From Candidatus Tokpelaia sp. JSC189 (lineage in GTDB: Bacteria; Pseudomonadota; Alphaproteobacteria; Rhizobiales; Rhizobiaceae), in assembly GCA_003331045.1 (NCBI GenBank), contig QENA01000034.1, positions 62,001-126,000 on the forward strand: a stretch of DNA of 64,000 nucleotides, read 5' to 3'. Position 1 is the stretch's first letter; every line of letters starts with the position of its first letter. Positions 34,834 through 44,379 of the stretch are shown piece after piece. Below the pieces are notes generated by a model, which was not told where the DNA came from, did no database searches, and was given only the letters and a program-made list of their open reading frames with translations. Position numbers and translations under genes: made by a program.

Positions 34834-36240
34834 TTACCAATCGCGCACATCAACAAAGCGGCCAGCAATAGCCGCAGCTGCAGCCATAGCTGGGGAAACT
34901 AAATGGGTACGTCCCTTGTAACCCTGTCGCCCTTCAAAATTACGATTTGACGTGGATGCACATCGCTCACTTGGCTGTAGACGATCATCATTCATCGCAA
35001 GACACATGGAACAGCCAGGTTCACGCCATTCAAACCCAGAATCCATAAAAATCCTATCCAGGCCCTCAACTTCGGCCTGTTTTTTGACAAGACCGGAACC
35101 TGGCACCACCAAGGCTGAAACCCCACTGGCCACGCAATGCCCCTTAGCAATTGTTGCCGCAACACGCAAATCCTCAATCCGACCATTGGTACATGAACCG
35201 ATAAATACACGGTCGACTGTAATATCCGTCATTTTCATACCTGGCATAAGCCCCATATATTCAAGCGCTCGCCACTTGGAAATACGTAATGTTTTATCTG
35301 CAATTTCTTCCGGATTAGGCACAACATCAGTAATGGAAACGACATCTTCCGGCGAAGAACCCCATGTCACCATAGGGGTCAGCTTTGCAGCATCAATTGC
35401 TACAACCTTGTCGTAATAGGCACCTTCATCGGATTTCAGTGTCTTCCAGTAACGAATCGCCTTTTCCAACACTTCACCCTTTGGGGCCCATGGACGGCCT
35501 GCAATATATTTAAAGGTTTTTTCATCCGGCGCTACAAGCCCTGCTCGGGCACCGCCTTCAATTGACATATTGCAGACAGTCATTCGTTCTTCCATTGAAA
35601 GAGCTTCAATAGATTCTCCGGCATATTCAATCACATACCCTGTTCCGCCGGCAGTACCGATTTCACCAATAATGGTAAGCACGAGATCTTTAGCGGTTAT
35701 ATTAACTGGCAATCTGCCATCAACATGTACAAGCATATTTTTCGCCTTTTTCTGGATAAGCGTCTGTGTTGCTAGAACATGCTCAACTTCCGAAGTACCT
35801 ATACCAAGGGCTAGAGCACCGAATGCGCCATGTGTGGATGTATGGCTGTCGCCGCAGACAATCGTCATACCCGGCAGGGTAAACCCCTGCTCAGGGCCGA
35901 CAACATGAACTATACCTTGCCGGATATCCTTTTCCGAATAATATTCAACACCGAACTCTTCTGCATTTCTGACAAGCTCCTCAACCTGAATACGGCTTTC
36001 CTCATTTTTTATACCCTCAATACGGTCTGCCGTTGTTGGAATATTATGATCAACAACAGCAAGCGTCTTTTTAGGATGGCGCAAACGGCGGCGAGCCATA
36101 CGTAAGCCTTCAAAAGCCTGCGGGCTGGTTACCTCATGCACCAGATGACGATCGATATAAAGCAGACAGGTGCCATCCTCTTGGCGCGCAACAACATGGT
36201 CGTCAAAAATTCTGTCATAGAGTGTACATGGCATAGGCAT
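34834..36240 (-). CDS. leuC: 3-isopropylmalate dehydratase large subunit
   Basis: Aconitase-family enzyme of leucine synthesis that isomerises 2- to 3-isopropylmalate with the LeuD small subunit. The 468-residue product is full length. N-terminal [43 protein letters not shown] and [11 protein letters not shown] supply the [4Fe-4S] cysteines and substrate contacts. ATG 36240 has AGGA about 10 bases upstream; ATG 36234 is an alternative. leuD is not within this window. Confidence 0.96.
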   Translation of the reverse strand: MPMPCTLYDRIFDDHVVARQEDGTCLLYIDRHLVHEVTSPQAFEGLRMARRRLRHPKKTLAVVDHNIPTTADRIEGIKNEESRIQVEELVRNAEEFGVEYYSEKDIRQGIVHVVGPEQGFTLPGMTIVCGDSHTSTHGAFGALALGIGTSEVEHVLATQTLIQKKAKNMLVHVDGRLPVNITAKDLVLTIIGEIGTAGGTGYVIEYAGESIEALSMEERMTVCNMSIEGGARAGLVAPDEKTFKYIAGRPWAPKGEVLEKAIRYWKTLKSDEGAYYDKVVAIDAAKLTPMVTWGSSPEDVVSITDVVPNPEEIADKTLRISKWRALEYMGLMPGMKMTDITVDRVFIGSCTNGRIEDLRVAATIAKGHCVASGVSALVVPGSGLVKKQAEVEGLDRIFMDSGFEWREPGCSMCLAMNDDRLQPSERCASTSNRNFEGRQGYKGRTHLVSPAMAAAAAIAGRFVDVRDW

Positions 36241-36544
36241 CTCGGTCCCATCCTAAAATCTGATTCTTAATTCAAGATCCGGCTAGCTACAATCAATGTC
36301 AACCCATAAGTTGGCTTAGATAGATTCTTGTGACCCTGAAGCATACCCCCCCACAAAATCAGCAATGGAAAACCTGCATAAGCATAATTTTTTAATCACT
36401 TTATAAAAAATCACACAACACCATTTTTCGACCTTGATCAAGGTAGCCAATCGAAAATAAAAAAGGCAGCTTCAAAAACAATACTAACTATTTTATTTCG
36501 AATTTTTTCCAGTCTTGTTGAAATCGTCTGAACTACTAGAGTTT
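36241..36544. other. spacer between rplS and leuC
   Basis: About 300 bases with no open frame of interest. It contains the leuC upstream region and the end of the rplS transcript. No leader peptide rich in leucine codons and no strong terminator hairpin were seen. Confidence 0.4.
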
Positions 36545-36946
36545 TCAGTCTTGACCTGCTATCGGAATTTCAAAATTCTTCTTGCGAAGATCTTTCTTCT
36601 CGGCAATACGAGCAGCCTTACCTGTTAGGCCACGCAGATAGTAAAGCTTGGCGCGACGAACCTTGCCGCGACGAACAACTTCCACCTTTTCAACTAGTGG
36701 AGAATAAATGGGAAAAACACGCTCAACACCTTCACCATAAGAAATTTTACGCACGGTAAAGGTTTCGTTCAGGCCACCTCCTGAACGGGCAATGCAAATA
36801 CCTTCATAAGCCTGCACACGTGTACGCGTTCCTTCTGTTACACGCACCATCACACGCAGGGTGTCACCCGACTGGAAATCCGGAAGCTGGCGTTTTGCTT
36901 TAATTTTGGCACACTGTTCTGCTTCAAGTTCTGCAATAATATTCAT
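36545..36946 (-). CDS. rplS: 50S ribosomal protein L19
   Basis: Large-subunit protein at the 30S interface. ATG 36946 gives 133 residues ([15 protein letters not shown]...), with AAGGA 6-7 bases upstream; an in-frame ATG at 36961 lacks support. The family segments [50 protein letters not shown] and [14 protein letters not shown] are present. It lies downstream of trmD, in the conserved rimM-trmD-rplS order. Confidence 0.97.
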   Translation of the reverse strand: MNIIAELEAEQCAKIKAKRQLPDFQSGDTLRVMVRVTEGTRTRVQAYEGICIARSGGGLNETFTVRKISYGEGVERVFPIYSPLVEKVEVVRRGKVRRAKLYYLRGLTGKAARIAEKKDLRKKNFEIPIAGQD

Positions 36947-37137
36947 TATCTTATCCTTCACATTCTTCTCGAATAGTCAGAGCGCCCAACTATTTGCCGC
37001 AAAATCAGTTTCACACGACTACACTCCTGTGGCAAGAGCGGCTTTTCTCTAATAACACATGATCCCTGCTCCTTGGTTTCTGGATACAGAGTATCACTCT
37101 CAGAGAGACCAAGACAGTATACTATTAATGCGGAAAA

Positions 37138-37842
37138 TCAAGCTTTTCCATGCTTTCTTTGGTAAACTGACCAAAGGTCAGGTCTACGAGCCTTTGTTAT
37201 GGCTTCAGCCTGAGACTTGCGCCATTCAGCTATTGCACGATGATTTCCGGAGGAGAGAACCTGCGGAATCGATCTGCCTTCAAAAACCTGCGGTCTTGTA
37301 TACTGGGGATACTCCAAAAGTCCGTTTTCAAAACTTTCATTATACTCTGATTCCACATTACCCATCACACCAGATAGCAGACGTATTACAGAATCCAAAA
37401 TAACAGAAACTGCAATCTCTCCGCCTGAAAGGATGTAATCACCGATGGAAACCTCAATCAGATTTCGGGCTTCAATGACACGCTCATCAACTCCTTCAAA
37501 ACGGCCACAGACAAATGTTGCTCCCTCAAGATCAGCAAGCTCACGAGCCATGGACTGATTAAAACACCGCCCACGTGGGCTCATTAGAAAACAGGGATAT
37601 TCTGTTTGACTTACATCAATCGCACGGGCTAGAATGTCTGCTTTCATTATCATACCGGGTCCACCGCCTGCGGGCGTATCATCAACGGAATGATGATGCT
37701 CCACTGCGAAATCGCGAATCTGATATGTTTTAAGCGACCAGATCTTTTGCTTAAGTGCCTTGCCAGAAAGAGAATTGCCAAGTGGCCCGGGGAACATTTC
37801 AGGATACAGAGTAAAAACCGTTGCATGAAAGCCCATAATCAT
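37138..37842 (-). CDS. trmD: tRNA (guanine-37-N1)-methyltransferase
   Basis: SPOUT methyltransferase that modifies G37 next to the anticodon, preventing frameshifting. The 234-residue product contains [44 protein letters not shown] and the knot loop [10 protein letters not shown], all family features, with the C-terminal [13 protein letters not shown]. Its ATG overlaps the rimM stop by 4 bases (ATGA), so the two are translationally coupled. Confidence 0.97.
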   Translation of the reverse strand: MIMGFHATVFTLYPEMFPGPLGNSLSGKALKQKIWSLKTYQIRDFAVEHHHSVDDTPAGGGPGMIMKADILARAIDVSQTEYPCFLMSPRGRCFNQSMARELADLEGATFVCGRFEGVDERVIEARNLIEVSIGDYILSGGEIAVSVILDSVIRLLSGVMGNVESEYNESFENGLLEYPQYTRPQVFEGRSIPQVLSSGNHRAIAEWRKSQAEAITKARRPDLWSVYQRKHGKA

Positions 37843-38381
37843 GCCTCATGCGCCCTATGATCCTCATCTCGCCCAAGACCAGCAGCTACAGGATCAACAA
37901 TAATCTGTTCCACCGCCATATCAATATACGGAATTGCGGCCTTTGTGAAAGGGATAAGCCGATTTTCTCCACCCTTTATGGCAAGCTCTATAATATCCCC
38001 TCCACCGAAATTGAAAAACGCTGAAATGCAGCCGATTTCGTTGCCATTAGCATCAAAAGCGGTAAAACCAAGCAGATCATCCTGATAAAACTCATCATCC
38101 CCAAGATCATCAGGTAGCTGGATATATTCAATGAATAGCTCTATTCCATTCAGCTCTTTTGCTTGGGTGCGATTGTCAACCCCCTCAAAATGCACAACAA
38201 CCACTGTCTGCTGCGGTCTGAGCAATTTTATCTGGTAGTTTTTCCCGGCTCTGTCATAAAGCGGACCATATGTGCCTAACGCCAATGGATCGGCAGTAAA
38301 GGATTTCACACGTACCTCACCTCGTATACCGTAAGCACTACCGATAATTGCCATTAAAACAGACTTTTTAGGTTTTGACAT
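37839..38381 (-). CDS. rimM: 16S rRNA processing protein RimM
   Basis: 30S assembly factor that binds S19 and helps mature the 3' domain of 16S rRNA. The 180-residue product has the N-terminal [20 protein letters not shown] and the family segments [18 protein letters not shown] and [13 protein letters not shown], with the PRC-barrel segment [15 protein letters not shown] near the end. It overlaps trmD by 4 bases. No strong ribosome binding site precedes the ATG. Confidence 0.95.
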   Translation of the reverse strand: MSKPKKSVLMAIIGSAYGIRGEVRVKSFTADPLALGTYGPLYDRAGKNYQIKLLRPQQTVVVVHFEGVDNRTQAKELNGIELFIEYIQLPDDLGDDEFYQDDLLGFTAFDANGNEIGCISAFFNFGGGDIIELAIKGGENRLIPFTKAAIPYIDMAVEQIIVDPVAAGLGRDEDHRAHEA

Positions 38382-38514
38382 CCGTGCTTTGCTTTCTTGT
38401 AATCTGTCGAAGTGATGTTTTTGCGGTACAGAAGTTTAATAAAATGCTGCGCACTTTGGGCAGTTTTCCCACAGTCTAGAACTACGACAGATCAGCACTG
38501 AAAAACACCATTTT

Positions 38515-38736
38515 TTAAAGTCCAAGATTGCCAAAACGGCTTTTGAATTTGGAAACACGGCCACCACGATCAACAAGCGTCTGGGAACCGCCAGTCCATG
38601 CCGGATGGGTGGTCGGATCAATGTCAAGGTTGAGGGTATCCCCTTCCTTACCCCAAGTTGAACGGGTTTGGTACTCTGTACCATCGGTCATAATAACCTT
38701 GATCGTATGATAATCAGGATGAATATCAGCTTTCAT
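38515..38736 (-). CDS. rpmE: 50S ribosomal protein L31
   Basis: Small ribosomal protein of 73 residues. [42 protein letters not shown] and FKSRFG are standard alphaproteobacterial bL31 segments. No zinc-binding cysteines are present, so this is the C-minus form. It is divergent from an ABC exporter gene, the common rhizobial arrangement. Confidence 0.96.
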   Translation of the reverse strand: MKADIHPDYHTIKVIMTDGTEYQTRSTWGKEGDTLNLDIDPTTHPAWTGGSQTLVDRGGRVSKFKSRFGNLGL

Positions 38737-38913
38737 AACTTAAAACTTGCCCTTAATTATATTGTCGCCACCATACCCTAAAATTAATCGAATTCTAGAG
38801 TGTCATCCGGCTTTTGTTATGTTAAACAGAACATGGATAGATCTGACCATCCTCAAAACGCCGCACCTATCTGTACATCAGCACGATAAAGATAATCAAG
38901 GGCACAACTTCAA

Positions 38914-40707
38914 ATGACCGATTTTTGTAAACCTCAGCAGGTAAAAAAGAGCATTACAGCCCCCAAAAGACATAGTCTAAGGTCTCTGGCCACACTCTAT
39001 CCCTATATCAAGCGCCATAAATACCTAGTGTTATCGGCTTTTTTTTCCTTGATCATTGCTGCGTCTGTTATGTTGATTTTGCCCATAAGCACCCGTTATA
39101 TTATGGATCGTGGTTTTTCAACTGTCAACGGTACCATGATCAACTCTTATTTTGCCATGCTGCTTTTTCTGGTCGGCGTGCTGGCGCTAGCCTCAGCTGT
39201 ACGGTATTATAGTGTCATCACATTGGGTGAACAGATAATTACCCAACTGCGTCATGATGTGTTTGCGCACCTTATCACACTTTCTCCAGGATTTTATGAC
39301 CGCTCCCACTCAGGCGAAATCATATCCCGGCTCTCATCCGATACCACTCACATTAAATCTGTAATCGGCGCAACAATTTCAATCACGCTTCGTAATATGA
39401 TCATAGCTATTGGTGCCATTGCCATGATGATAATTACAAGCCTCAAGCTGTCAACCATGGTTCTGACAGCCATCCCGGTTGTGGTCATACCCTTGATCGG
39501 CCTAGGCCGGAAGGTGAAGATCCGTACACGGCTGGCGCATGACAAACTTGCCAATGCGAGTGCACTGGCTTCCGAGCAGCTTGCCGCAATCCGTACCGTT
39601 CAGGCCTTCAACGCCCAGCCTGCTGCCATCGCGCAGTTTTCAGACCTTGTCATGAGAGCATTTCAAGCTGCAAAGGAGTCGATCTTATCGCGGACATTCC
39701 TGACCGGCTTTGCTATTTTTCTAATATTTGGCAGTGTTGTTGCCATTTTATGGATTGGTTCACAAGATGTGTTGAACGGCCAAATGACAGGCGGCGCACT
39801 TGGGCAGTTTGTTATCTATGCCATTCTAGCATCAAGTGCCTTCGGGCAATTATCAGAAGTGGGCGGAGAATTTGCTCAAGCCGCGGGTGCTGCAGAGCGT
39901 CTGACAGAATTACTACATGAAAAACCGGATATCCAAATACCGGAAAAGGCGCGCAAATTACCGATTCCATTCCAAGGACGCATTAGCTTTAACAATGTCA
40001 GCTTCTCCTATTTTTTACGCCCTGATGTATTTTCTATCAATCAGCTGAGCTTTTCAGTCAAACCAGGCGAAAAACTGGCTATCGTTGGGCCTTCAGGTGC
40101 AGGCAAAAGCACGATTTTTTCCTTGCTGTTGCGATTTTATGATCCGCAAAAAGGAAAAATCTGCCTTGATAACGTTAATCTACAACAGGCCGCTCCATAT
40201 GATATCCGAGCACATATTGCTTATGTTGCGCAGGATACGGCAATATTTGATGGAACCTTGCGGCAGAACATTACTTTTGGAAAAGAAAGTGCAACAGAAC
40301 ATAATATCCAAAACGCTGCTCATGCAGCCAATGCCTATGATTTCATTATGTCATTAAAAAATGGTTTTGATACACGAGTTGGCGAGCGCGGAATCACGCT
40401 GTCTGGCGGGCAAAAGCAGCGCATTGCCATCGCCCGGGCGCTTTTACGCAATGCGCCAATTCTTCTGCTTGATGAAGCGACTTCTGCCCTTGATGCAGAA
40501 AGCGAAATGCTGGTACAGGAAGCCCTTGAAAAATTGATGGTAAACTGCACGACATTGGTTATTGCCCACCGTTTGGCAACAGTTCTGAAAGCTGATCGAA
40601 TACTGGTTATGGACAATGGAAAAATTATTGAAGAAGGCCGACATGACACGCTTATGAAACAGAGCGGCTTGTACGCTCGCTTGGCAAAACTACAATTTGC
40701 CGCGTAA
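38914..40707 (+). CDS. ABC exporter, fused membrane and ATPase domains
   Basis: Type IV (MsbA-like) exporter half-transporter, presumably a homodimer in the inner membrane. The transmembrane domain covers about residues 35-320 with six spans. The nucleotide-binding domain follows: Walker A GPSGAGKST at about 392-400, Q-loop YVAQDTAIFDGT, signature LSGGQKQRIAIARAL at about 497, Walker B ILLLDEATSALD at about 516, and H-loop VIAHRLAT. The 597-residue length fits. The substrate is not deducible. AAGGGC lies 12 bases before the ATG. Confidence 0.95.
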   Translation: MTDFCKPQQVKKSITAPKRHSLRSLATLYPYIKRHKYLVLSAFFSLIIAASVMLILPISTRYIMDRGFSTVNGTMINSYFAMLLFLVGVLALASAVRYYSVITLGEQIITQLRHDVFAHLITLSPGFYDRSHSGEIISRLSSDTTHIKSVIGATISITLRNMIIAIGAIAMMIITSLKLSTMVLTAIPVVVIPLIGLGRKVKIRTRLAHDKLANASALASEQLAAIRTVQAFNAQPAAIAQFSDLVMRAFQAAKESILSRTFLTGFAIFLIFGSVVAILWIGSQDVLNGQMTGGALGQFVIYAILASSAFGQLSEVGGEFAQAAGAAERLTELLHEKPDIQIPEKARKLPIPFQGRISFNNVSFSYFLRPDVFSINQLSFSVKPGEKLAIVGPSGAGKSTIFSLLLRFYDPQKGKICLDNVNLQQAAPYDIRAHIAYVAQDTAIFDGTLRQNITFGKESATEHNIQNAAHAANAYDFIMSLKNGFDTRVGERGITLSGGQKQRIAIARALLRNAPILLLDEATSALDAESEMLVQEALEKLMVNCTTLVIAHRLATVLKADRILVMDNGKIIEEGRHDTLMKQSGLYARLAKLQFAA

Positions 40708-41301
40708 TACAGTATATCCAAGAAAAACCTTTCAGTATGCTTGTTATGGAAATTTTCTTCTACCCTTTGAATTTATTTTTCTCATAACCGTGCTAGAATT
40801 TTTTACCGAAAAAAGAAATAGTAGAGGCTGTTCAAATTTTTTCTCCGAATATTTTGCATAAAATCTCGCATTCAACATTTTATCATACTTAAAGACAATC
40901 CTTAATTGAAACTGATAAACAGAAATAATCTTTCAAATGACCGTACTCCAAAACGTTATAATACAGAGTTTTCAGCAAACCTTATAGAGAGGATTTAGTT
41001 ATATTAATATCTTAGGCACATGCCGGACACGTGATTGTGAACAGCTCAGTTTGATGTATTTGTCTAATTAAAATCTGTAAAAATGTTCAAAGAGCCAACG
41101 GCTTTGCCCAAACCCAGTAGGGTACACAGATTATAGCCCAGCGTTTTGCCTTTGAAAAGAACTTCTGTGAAGAAATAACCCTTAATGAAATTAAGGCTTA
41201 ATTATATCGCTGCATCAACTTTACCGGCAAAAACTTGTCCTTATCACCAAATATCTTTTCCTCATCAAAAAAGAAGGCATTTGGCGTCGGCCATCACAAT
41301 A
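40708..41301. other. AT-rich junction between backbone and phage cassette
   Basis: About 600 bases between the exporter and the first cassette gene. A consensus TATAAT lies at 40957-40962 without a good -35 element. An inverted repeat CCTTAA-TGAAA-TTAAGG is at 41180-41196. No copy of the tRNA-Pro 3' end and no integrase fragment was found, so this junction shows no recognisable attachment site. Confidence 0.4.
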
Positions 41302-41586
41302 ATGAACCGCCGAAACAGTATAATTGTAAGTGACAAGGGCATCTCTGCATGTTTTACCGAACTCTTTACAACAGACATTGGCAATTATGAAAAGGCGATT
41401 TCTGATCTTCTGGTTTCCCATGGGGTTGTCAGGGATGATAGCGATTGCTGCTCCTTAATGATGAAATGGCATGATGCAATGGATGGGGCCGGTATGGTGA
41501 GCTCCCCTACAGGAGCTTCGTGTGTCGTCTCGGAGTGTTTGGTGATTGTGCAGCAGGAACCCACTGACAGGAGTTCGCTCTCATGA
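41302..41586 (+). CDS. hypothetical protein at the head of the phage cassette
   Basis: Predicted 94 residues from ATG 41302 (MNRRNSIIVSDKGISACF...). The frame is open from 41185, but its first 39 codons look non-coding. No ribosome binding site is evident at 41302, so the start is uncertain. The C-terminal half has GVVRDDSDCCSLMMKWHDAM and MVSSPTGASCVVSECLVIVQ, with no family I recognise. The stop overlaps the next gene by 4 bases (ATGA), which suggests translational coupling and supports a real gene. Confidence 0.45.
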   Translation: MNRRNSIIVSDKGISACFTELFTTDIGNYEKAISDLLVSHGVVRDDSDCCSLMMKWHDAMDGAGMVSSPTGASCVVSECLVIVQQEPTDRSSLS

Positions 41587-42053
41587 GGGATGGTGCATAT
41601 TTGAGGGCGAAGGCAGGAAGGCATGCAACCCATAGAGGAGGATGTGGAGGGGTGCCAAGAGTTGTGTCCCAAGAGTTGTGTCTTAATGATAATCCTATGA
41701 TGGTTTGTTCCTGTTGTCCCTGCTGTGGACAGAGAGTGGAGAGCCCCTGTCTTGAGGTTGTGGTGATTAAATACAGATTGACGAAAATGGAGGCCTCCAT
41801 ATTGCGAACTGTGTGGCAGGGCAAGGGACAGGCGGTGAGGACGGGTCGCATTTTTGATGCGATGTATAAAGACGATTGTGATGGTGGCCCGTGTGAGGCG
41901 AAGATGTATGAGGCCTTCAAGGTAGCACTGTCGCGATTACGCTCGAAGCTTAAAGGGTCTGGTGTTGGAATTACCAATGTCGGTTACCGGCAAGGATATT
42001 GTCTGATTTTGTTTGGCGAACATGGGATTGAGGCAGAAAGGCATGGATCATAA
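41583..42053 (+). CDS. OmpR-type winged-helix regulator with Cys-rich N-terminus
   Basis: The C-terminal 75 residues match the winged-helix effector domain of OmpR/PhoB regulators: LTKMEASILRTVWQGKG, MYEAFKVALSRLRSKLKGS and ITNVGYRQGYCLIL. No receiver domain is present. Before it lies CSCCPCCGQRV, which may bind zinc. ATG 41583 has GGAG 9 bases upstream and overlaps the preceding stop. However, a 14-bp tandem duplication at 41655-41682 creates the in-frame link; without it the leader would stop after about 29 codons and translation would start at ATG 41697 or 41700 (MMVCSCCPCC). Its position before the terminase genes suggests a late-gene regulator; that role is inference. Confidence 0.7.
   Translation: MRDGAYLRAKAGRHATHRGGCGGVPRVVSQELCLNDNPMMVCSCCPCCGQRVESPCLEVVVIKYRLTKMEASILRTVWQGKGQAVRTGRIFDAMYKDDCDGGPCEAKMYEAFKVALSRLRSKLKGSGVGITNVGYRQGYCLILFGEHGIEAERHGS
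41655..41682 (+). repeat. 14-bp perfect tandem duplication
   Basis: CCAAGAGTTGTGTC occurs twice in direct succession (41655-41668 and 41669-41682). Fourteen is not a multiple of three, so the duplication shifts the frame and removes the TAA that would follow the first copy. It looks like replication slippage near the start of the regulator gene. Confidence 0.85.
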
Positions 42054-42113
42054 CGGCAAGCTTTGAGGCTTTTTATAGTAGGATTGCTCAAAAGATGAGA
42101 GGCAGAAGAAGCA

Positions 42114-42605
42114 ATGCCATTGACGGCAAAACAGCAGCGTTTTTGTGAAGAATATCTGCTTGATCTGAATGCGACGAGAGCGGCGATCAGAGCGGGCTAT
42201 AGTGAGAAGACAGCCTATTCCCAAGCGGATCGCTTATTGAAAAATGTTAAGCTTAAATCCTTTATTGAGGCTGCTCTTTTGGAGCGCTCGAAGCGAGTTT
42301 CAATTGATGCGGACTGGGTGTTGCGGCGGCTGATTAAGGAGTTGGAGGCGGATATAGCGCAGCTTTATGATGAGGGGGGTGAATTGAAGAAAGTTGCAGA
42401 TTGGCCGTTGATTTTCCGTCAGGGTCTGATCAATGAGATTGACCTATCCCGGGGGAAGGTTCGCTTTTCTGATCGGCTGAAACGTCTTGAGTTGTTGGGC
42501 AAGCATATAGGAGTAAGCGCGTTTAAAGAGACGGTTGAGCATAGGGGTCTTGATGGATTGATGGACTGGCTTGATTATGCTGAGTGTCGAGATGGGGATG
42601 GGTGA
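42114..42605 (+). CDS. phage terminase small subunit
   Basis: DNA-recognition subunit of the packaging motor, Terminase_2 family. The 163-residue product begins MPLTAKQQRFCEEYLLDLNA and continues TRAAIRAGYSEKTAYSQADR, the typical helix-turn-helix N-terminus of these proteins. The middle part (IDADWVLRRLIKELEADIAQLYD) and LKRLELLGKHIGV are also characteristic. AGAAG lies about 5 bases before the ATG. It overlaps the large subunit. Confidence 0.93.
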   Translation: MPLTAKQQRFCEEYLLDLNATRAAIRAGYSEKTAYSQADRLLKNVKLKSFIEAALLERSKRVSIDADWVLRRLIKELEADIAQLYDEGGELKKVADWPLIFRQGLINEIDLSRGKVRFSDRLKRLELLGKHIGVSAFKETVEHRGLDGLMDWLDYAECRDGDG

Positions 42606-44094
42606 GATTCTAACGCATCTTGATCAACGCATTGGCCACCTTTCTCGATTGTGCCGTTATGATCCTGTTGTCTGGGGGCAAAAGGCATGGAGGTGGGGTC
42701 ACGGTGGGCTTAGGGGCTATGATGGCTTAAGGGGATGGCAAAGGGAGATTTGCAGTGTCATAGGCGAACATCTCAAGGATGAAGAGACACGGTATCAGCC
42801 GTTGCGGATTGCAGTGGCTTCTGGTCACGGGATTGGCAAATCGGCCTTGATGGGGATTGTGTCGAACTGGGCGATGTCGTGTTTTGGTGGTGCACGGGTA
42901 TTGATGACGGCCAATACGGAAAACCAATTACGAACGAAGACGTCTCCAGAGGTTGGGAAGTGGTTTAGCCTCTCTTTGACCTCGCATTGGTTTGATGTGA
43001 AAGCCATGTCGATCAAGGCGCGTGATCGCGGTGATATCTGGCGACTGGATTTTGTCACATGGAGTAGCAACCATACGGAAGCTTTTGCCGGTCTTCATAA
43101 CAAAGGCCGTATGATCCTCCTTTTGTTTGATGAAGCCTCGAATATTGATGACAAGGTTTGGGAGGTGGCGGAAGGAGCGTTAAGTGATGAGGATACGGTG
43201 ATCATCTGGCTTGTATTTGGCAACCCGACAAGAAACAGTGGTCGGTTTCGCGAGTGTTTCCGCAAATATCGGCATCGATGGGTGATACGCCATATTGACA
43301 GCCGCACAGTGGAAGGAACGAACAGGGAGCATCTACAACGCAGCGTTGAAGACCATGGTGAGGATAGTGATTATGTGAAGGTGCGTATTCGCGGTGAGTT
43401 TCCAAGCCAGTCATGCATGCAGTTTATCTCTTTGGGGGATGTTGATGAAGCTCGGTCTCGTCATTTGCGTGCGGAGCAATATCAATTTGCGCCGGTGATT
43501 TTGGGGGTTGATCCGGCATGGACAGGGGAAGATACCTTTGAAATCATGCTGCGCCAGGGGCTATATTCGAAATCGCTGTTGTCATTGGCACGCAATGACA
43601 ATGATGTGCATATGGCGGGTGTGATTGCGCGTCTGGAAGATGAGTACAGTGCGGATGCTGTGTTTATTGATATGGGCTATGGGACGGGGATCAAGTCGGC
43701 GGGTGACGTGATGGGTCGCTCTTGGCGTCTGGTTTCGTTTGGTGGCAAGGCAATTGATCCAGGTTACGCTAACAAGCGCGCTGAGATGTGGGGGATGATG
43801 AAACGCTGGTTGAAGGAAGGGGGTACAATTGACCCTTGTGATGATATTTTATATCAGGATTTGATTGCGCCTGAGATGGCATGGCGCATGGATGGCAAGA
43901 TATTGCTTGAATCCAAGCGGGATATGAAAGTGCGCGGGCAAGCCTCGCCCAACAAGGCGGATGCGCTGGCTCTGAGTTTTGCGTTTCCGGTTGGCAAAAA
44001 ATTGCATTGTGCCTCTAGGGCCCATCGTCCTGGATTGAATGACCCTGACTATAATCCGTGGTTGATTGAACCTGATTATAATCCCTTTGTCTGA
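42598..44094 (+). CDS. phage terminase large subunit
   Basis: ATPase-nuclease that drives DNA into procapsids. The N-terminal ATPase has a Walker A-like SGHGIGKSAL near residue 75 and Walker B MILLLFDEASN near 174. The C-terminal RNase H-like nuclease has acidic residues in ILGVDPAWTGED (about 302), VFIDMGYGTG and NKADALALS. ATG 42598 gives 498 residues and an 8-base overlap with the small subunit. In-frame starts at 42571 (TTG), 42577 and 42592 are also possible. Confidence 0.93.
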   Translation: MGEILTHLDQRIGHLSRLCRYDPVVWGQKAWRWGHGGLRGYDGLRGWQREICSVIGEHLKDEETRYQPLRIAVASGHGIGKSALMGIVSNWAMSCFGGARVLMTANTENQLRTKTSPEVGKWFSLSLTSHWFDVKAMSIKARDRGDIWRLDFVTWSSNHTEAFAGLHNKGRMILLLFDEASNIDDKVWEVAEGALSDEDTVIIWLVFGNPTRNSGRFRECFRKYRHRWVIRHIDSRTVEGTNREHLQRSVEDHGEDSDYVKVRIRGEFPSQSCMQFISLGDVDEARSRHLRAEQYQFAPVILGVDPAWTGEDTFEIMLRQGLYSKSLLSLARNDNDVHMAGVIARLEDEYSADAVFIDMGYGTGIKSAGDVMGRSWRLVSFGGKAIDPGYANKRAEMWGMMKRWLKEGGTIDPCDDILYQDLIAPEMAWRMDGKILLESKRDMKVRGQASPNKADALALSFAFPVGKKLHCASRAHRPGLNDPDYNPWLIEPDYNPFV

Positions 44095-44172
44095 AAAGCT
44101 TCAAATGGGTGAGAGGCGGTCAACTGTTTGTGTTTAGCATCTTTGCATCTGATTTTTTGATGGAGAGATGTT

Positions 44173-44379
44173 ATGTGCATGTTTGGGGGCTCGAAGATGC
44201 CAGTCATGATTGGGGCACCACAGATTCCACAGGCGGCAAAACTGCCTGATTTTGGTGCGGGAATAGCTGTTCGGCGCAAGATGAAAGAGCGGCTGAGGGG
44301 ATTTCGGACGATCTTGACGTCAGGGCGTGGTGTAAGTGATTTTGCGCCAATTGCGAACAAAACATTGCTTGGTCAGTGA
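44173..44379 (+). CDS. small virion-associated protein before the portal
   Basis: A 68-residue product, MCMFGGSKMPVMIGAPQIPQ..., ending VSDFAPIANKTLLGQ. Short proteins with a glycine- or proline-rich start and a KTLLG ending lie in this position in many podovirus late operons and may be tail-assembly proteins comparable to T7 gp7.3; that equivalence is inference. GGAGAG lies 5 bases before the ATG. Its stop overlaps the portal GTG start by 4 bases (GTGA). Confidence 0.75.
   Translation: MCMFGGSKMPVMIGAPQIPQAAKLPDFGAGIAVRRKMKERLRGFRTILTSGRGVSDFAPIANKTLLGQ

Noticed and set aside
36241..36544. Leucine attenuator leader upstream of leuC
   Set aside because: No short open frame with a run of leucine codons and no terminator/antiterminator pair could be identified.
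40708..41301. Search for an attachment-site copy of the tRNA-Pro 3' end at the left cassette boundary
   Set aside because: No stretch resembling the tRNA T arm or acceptor end is present, and the cassette lies on the 5' side of the tRNA, the wrong side for standard integration into its 3' end.
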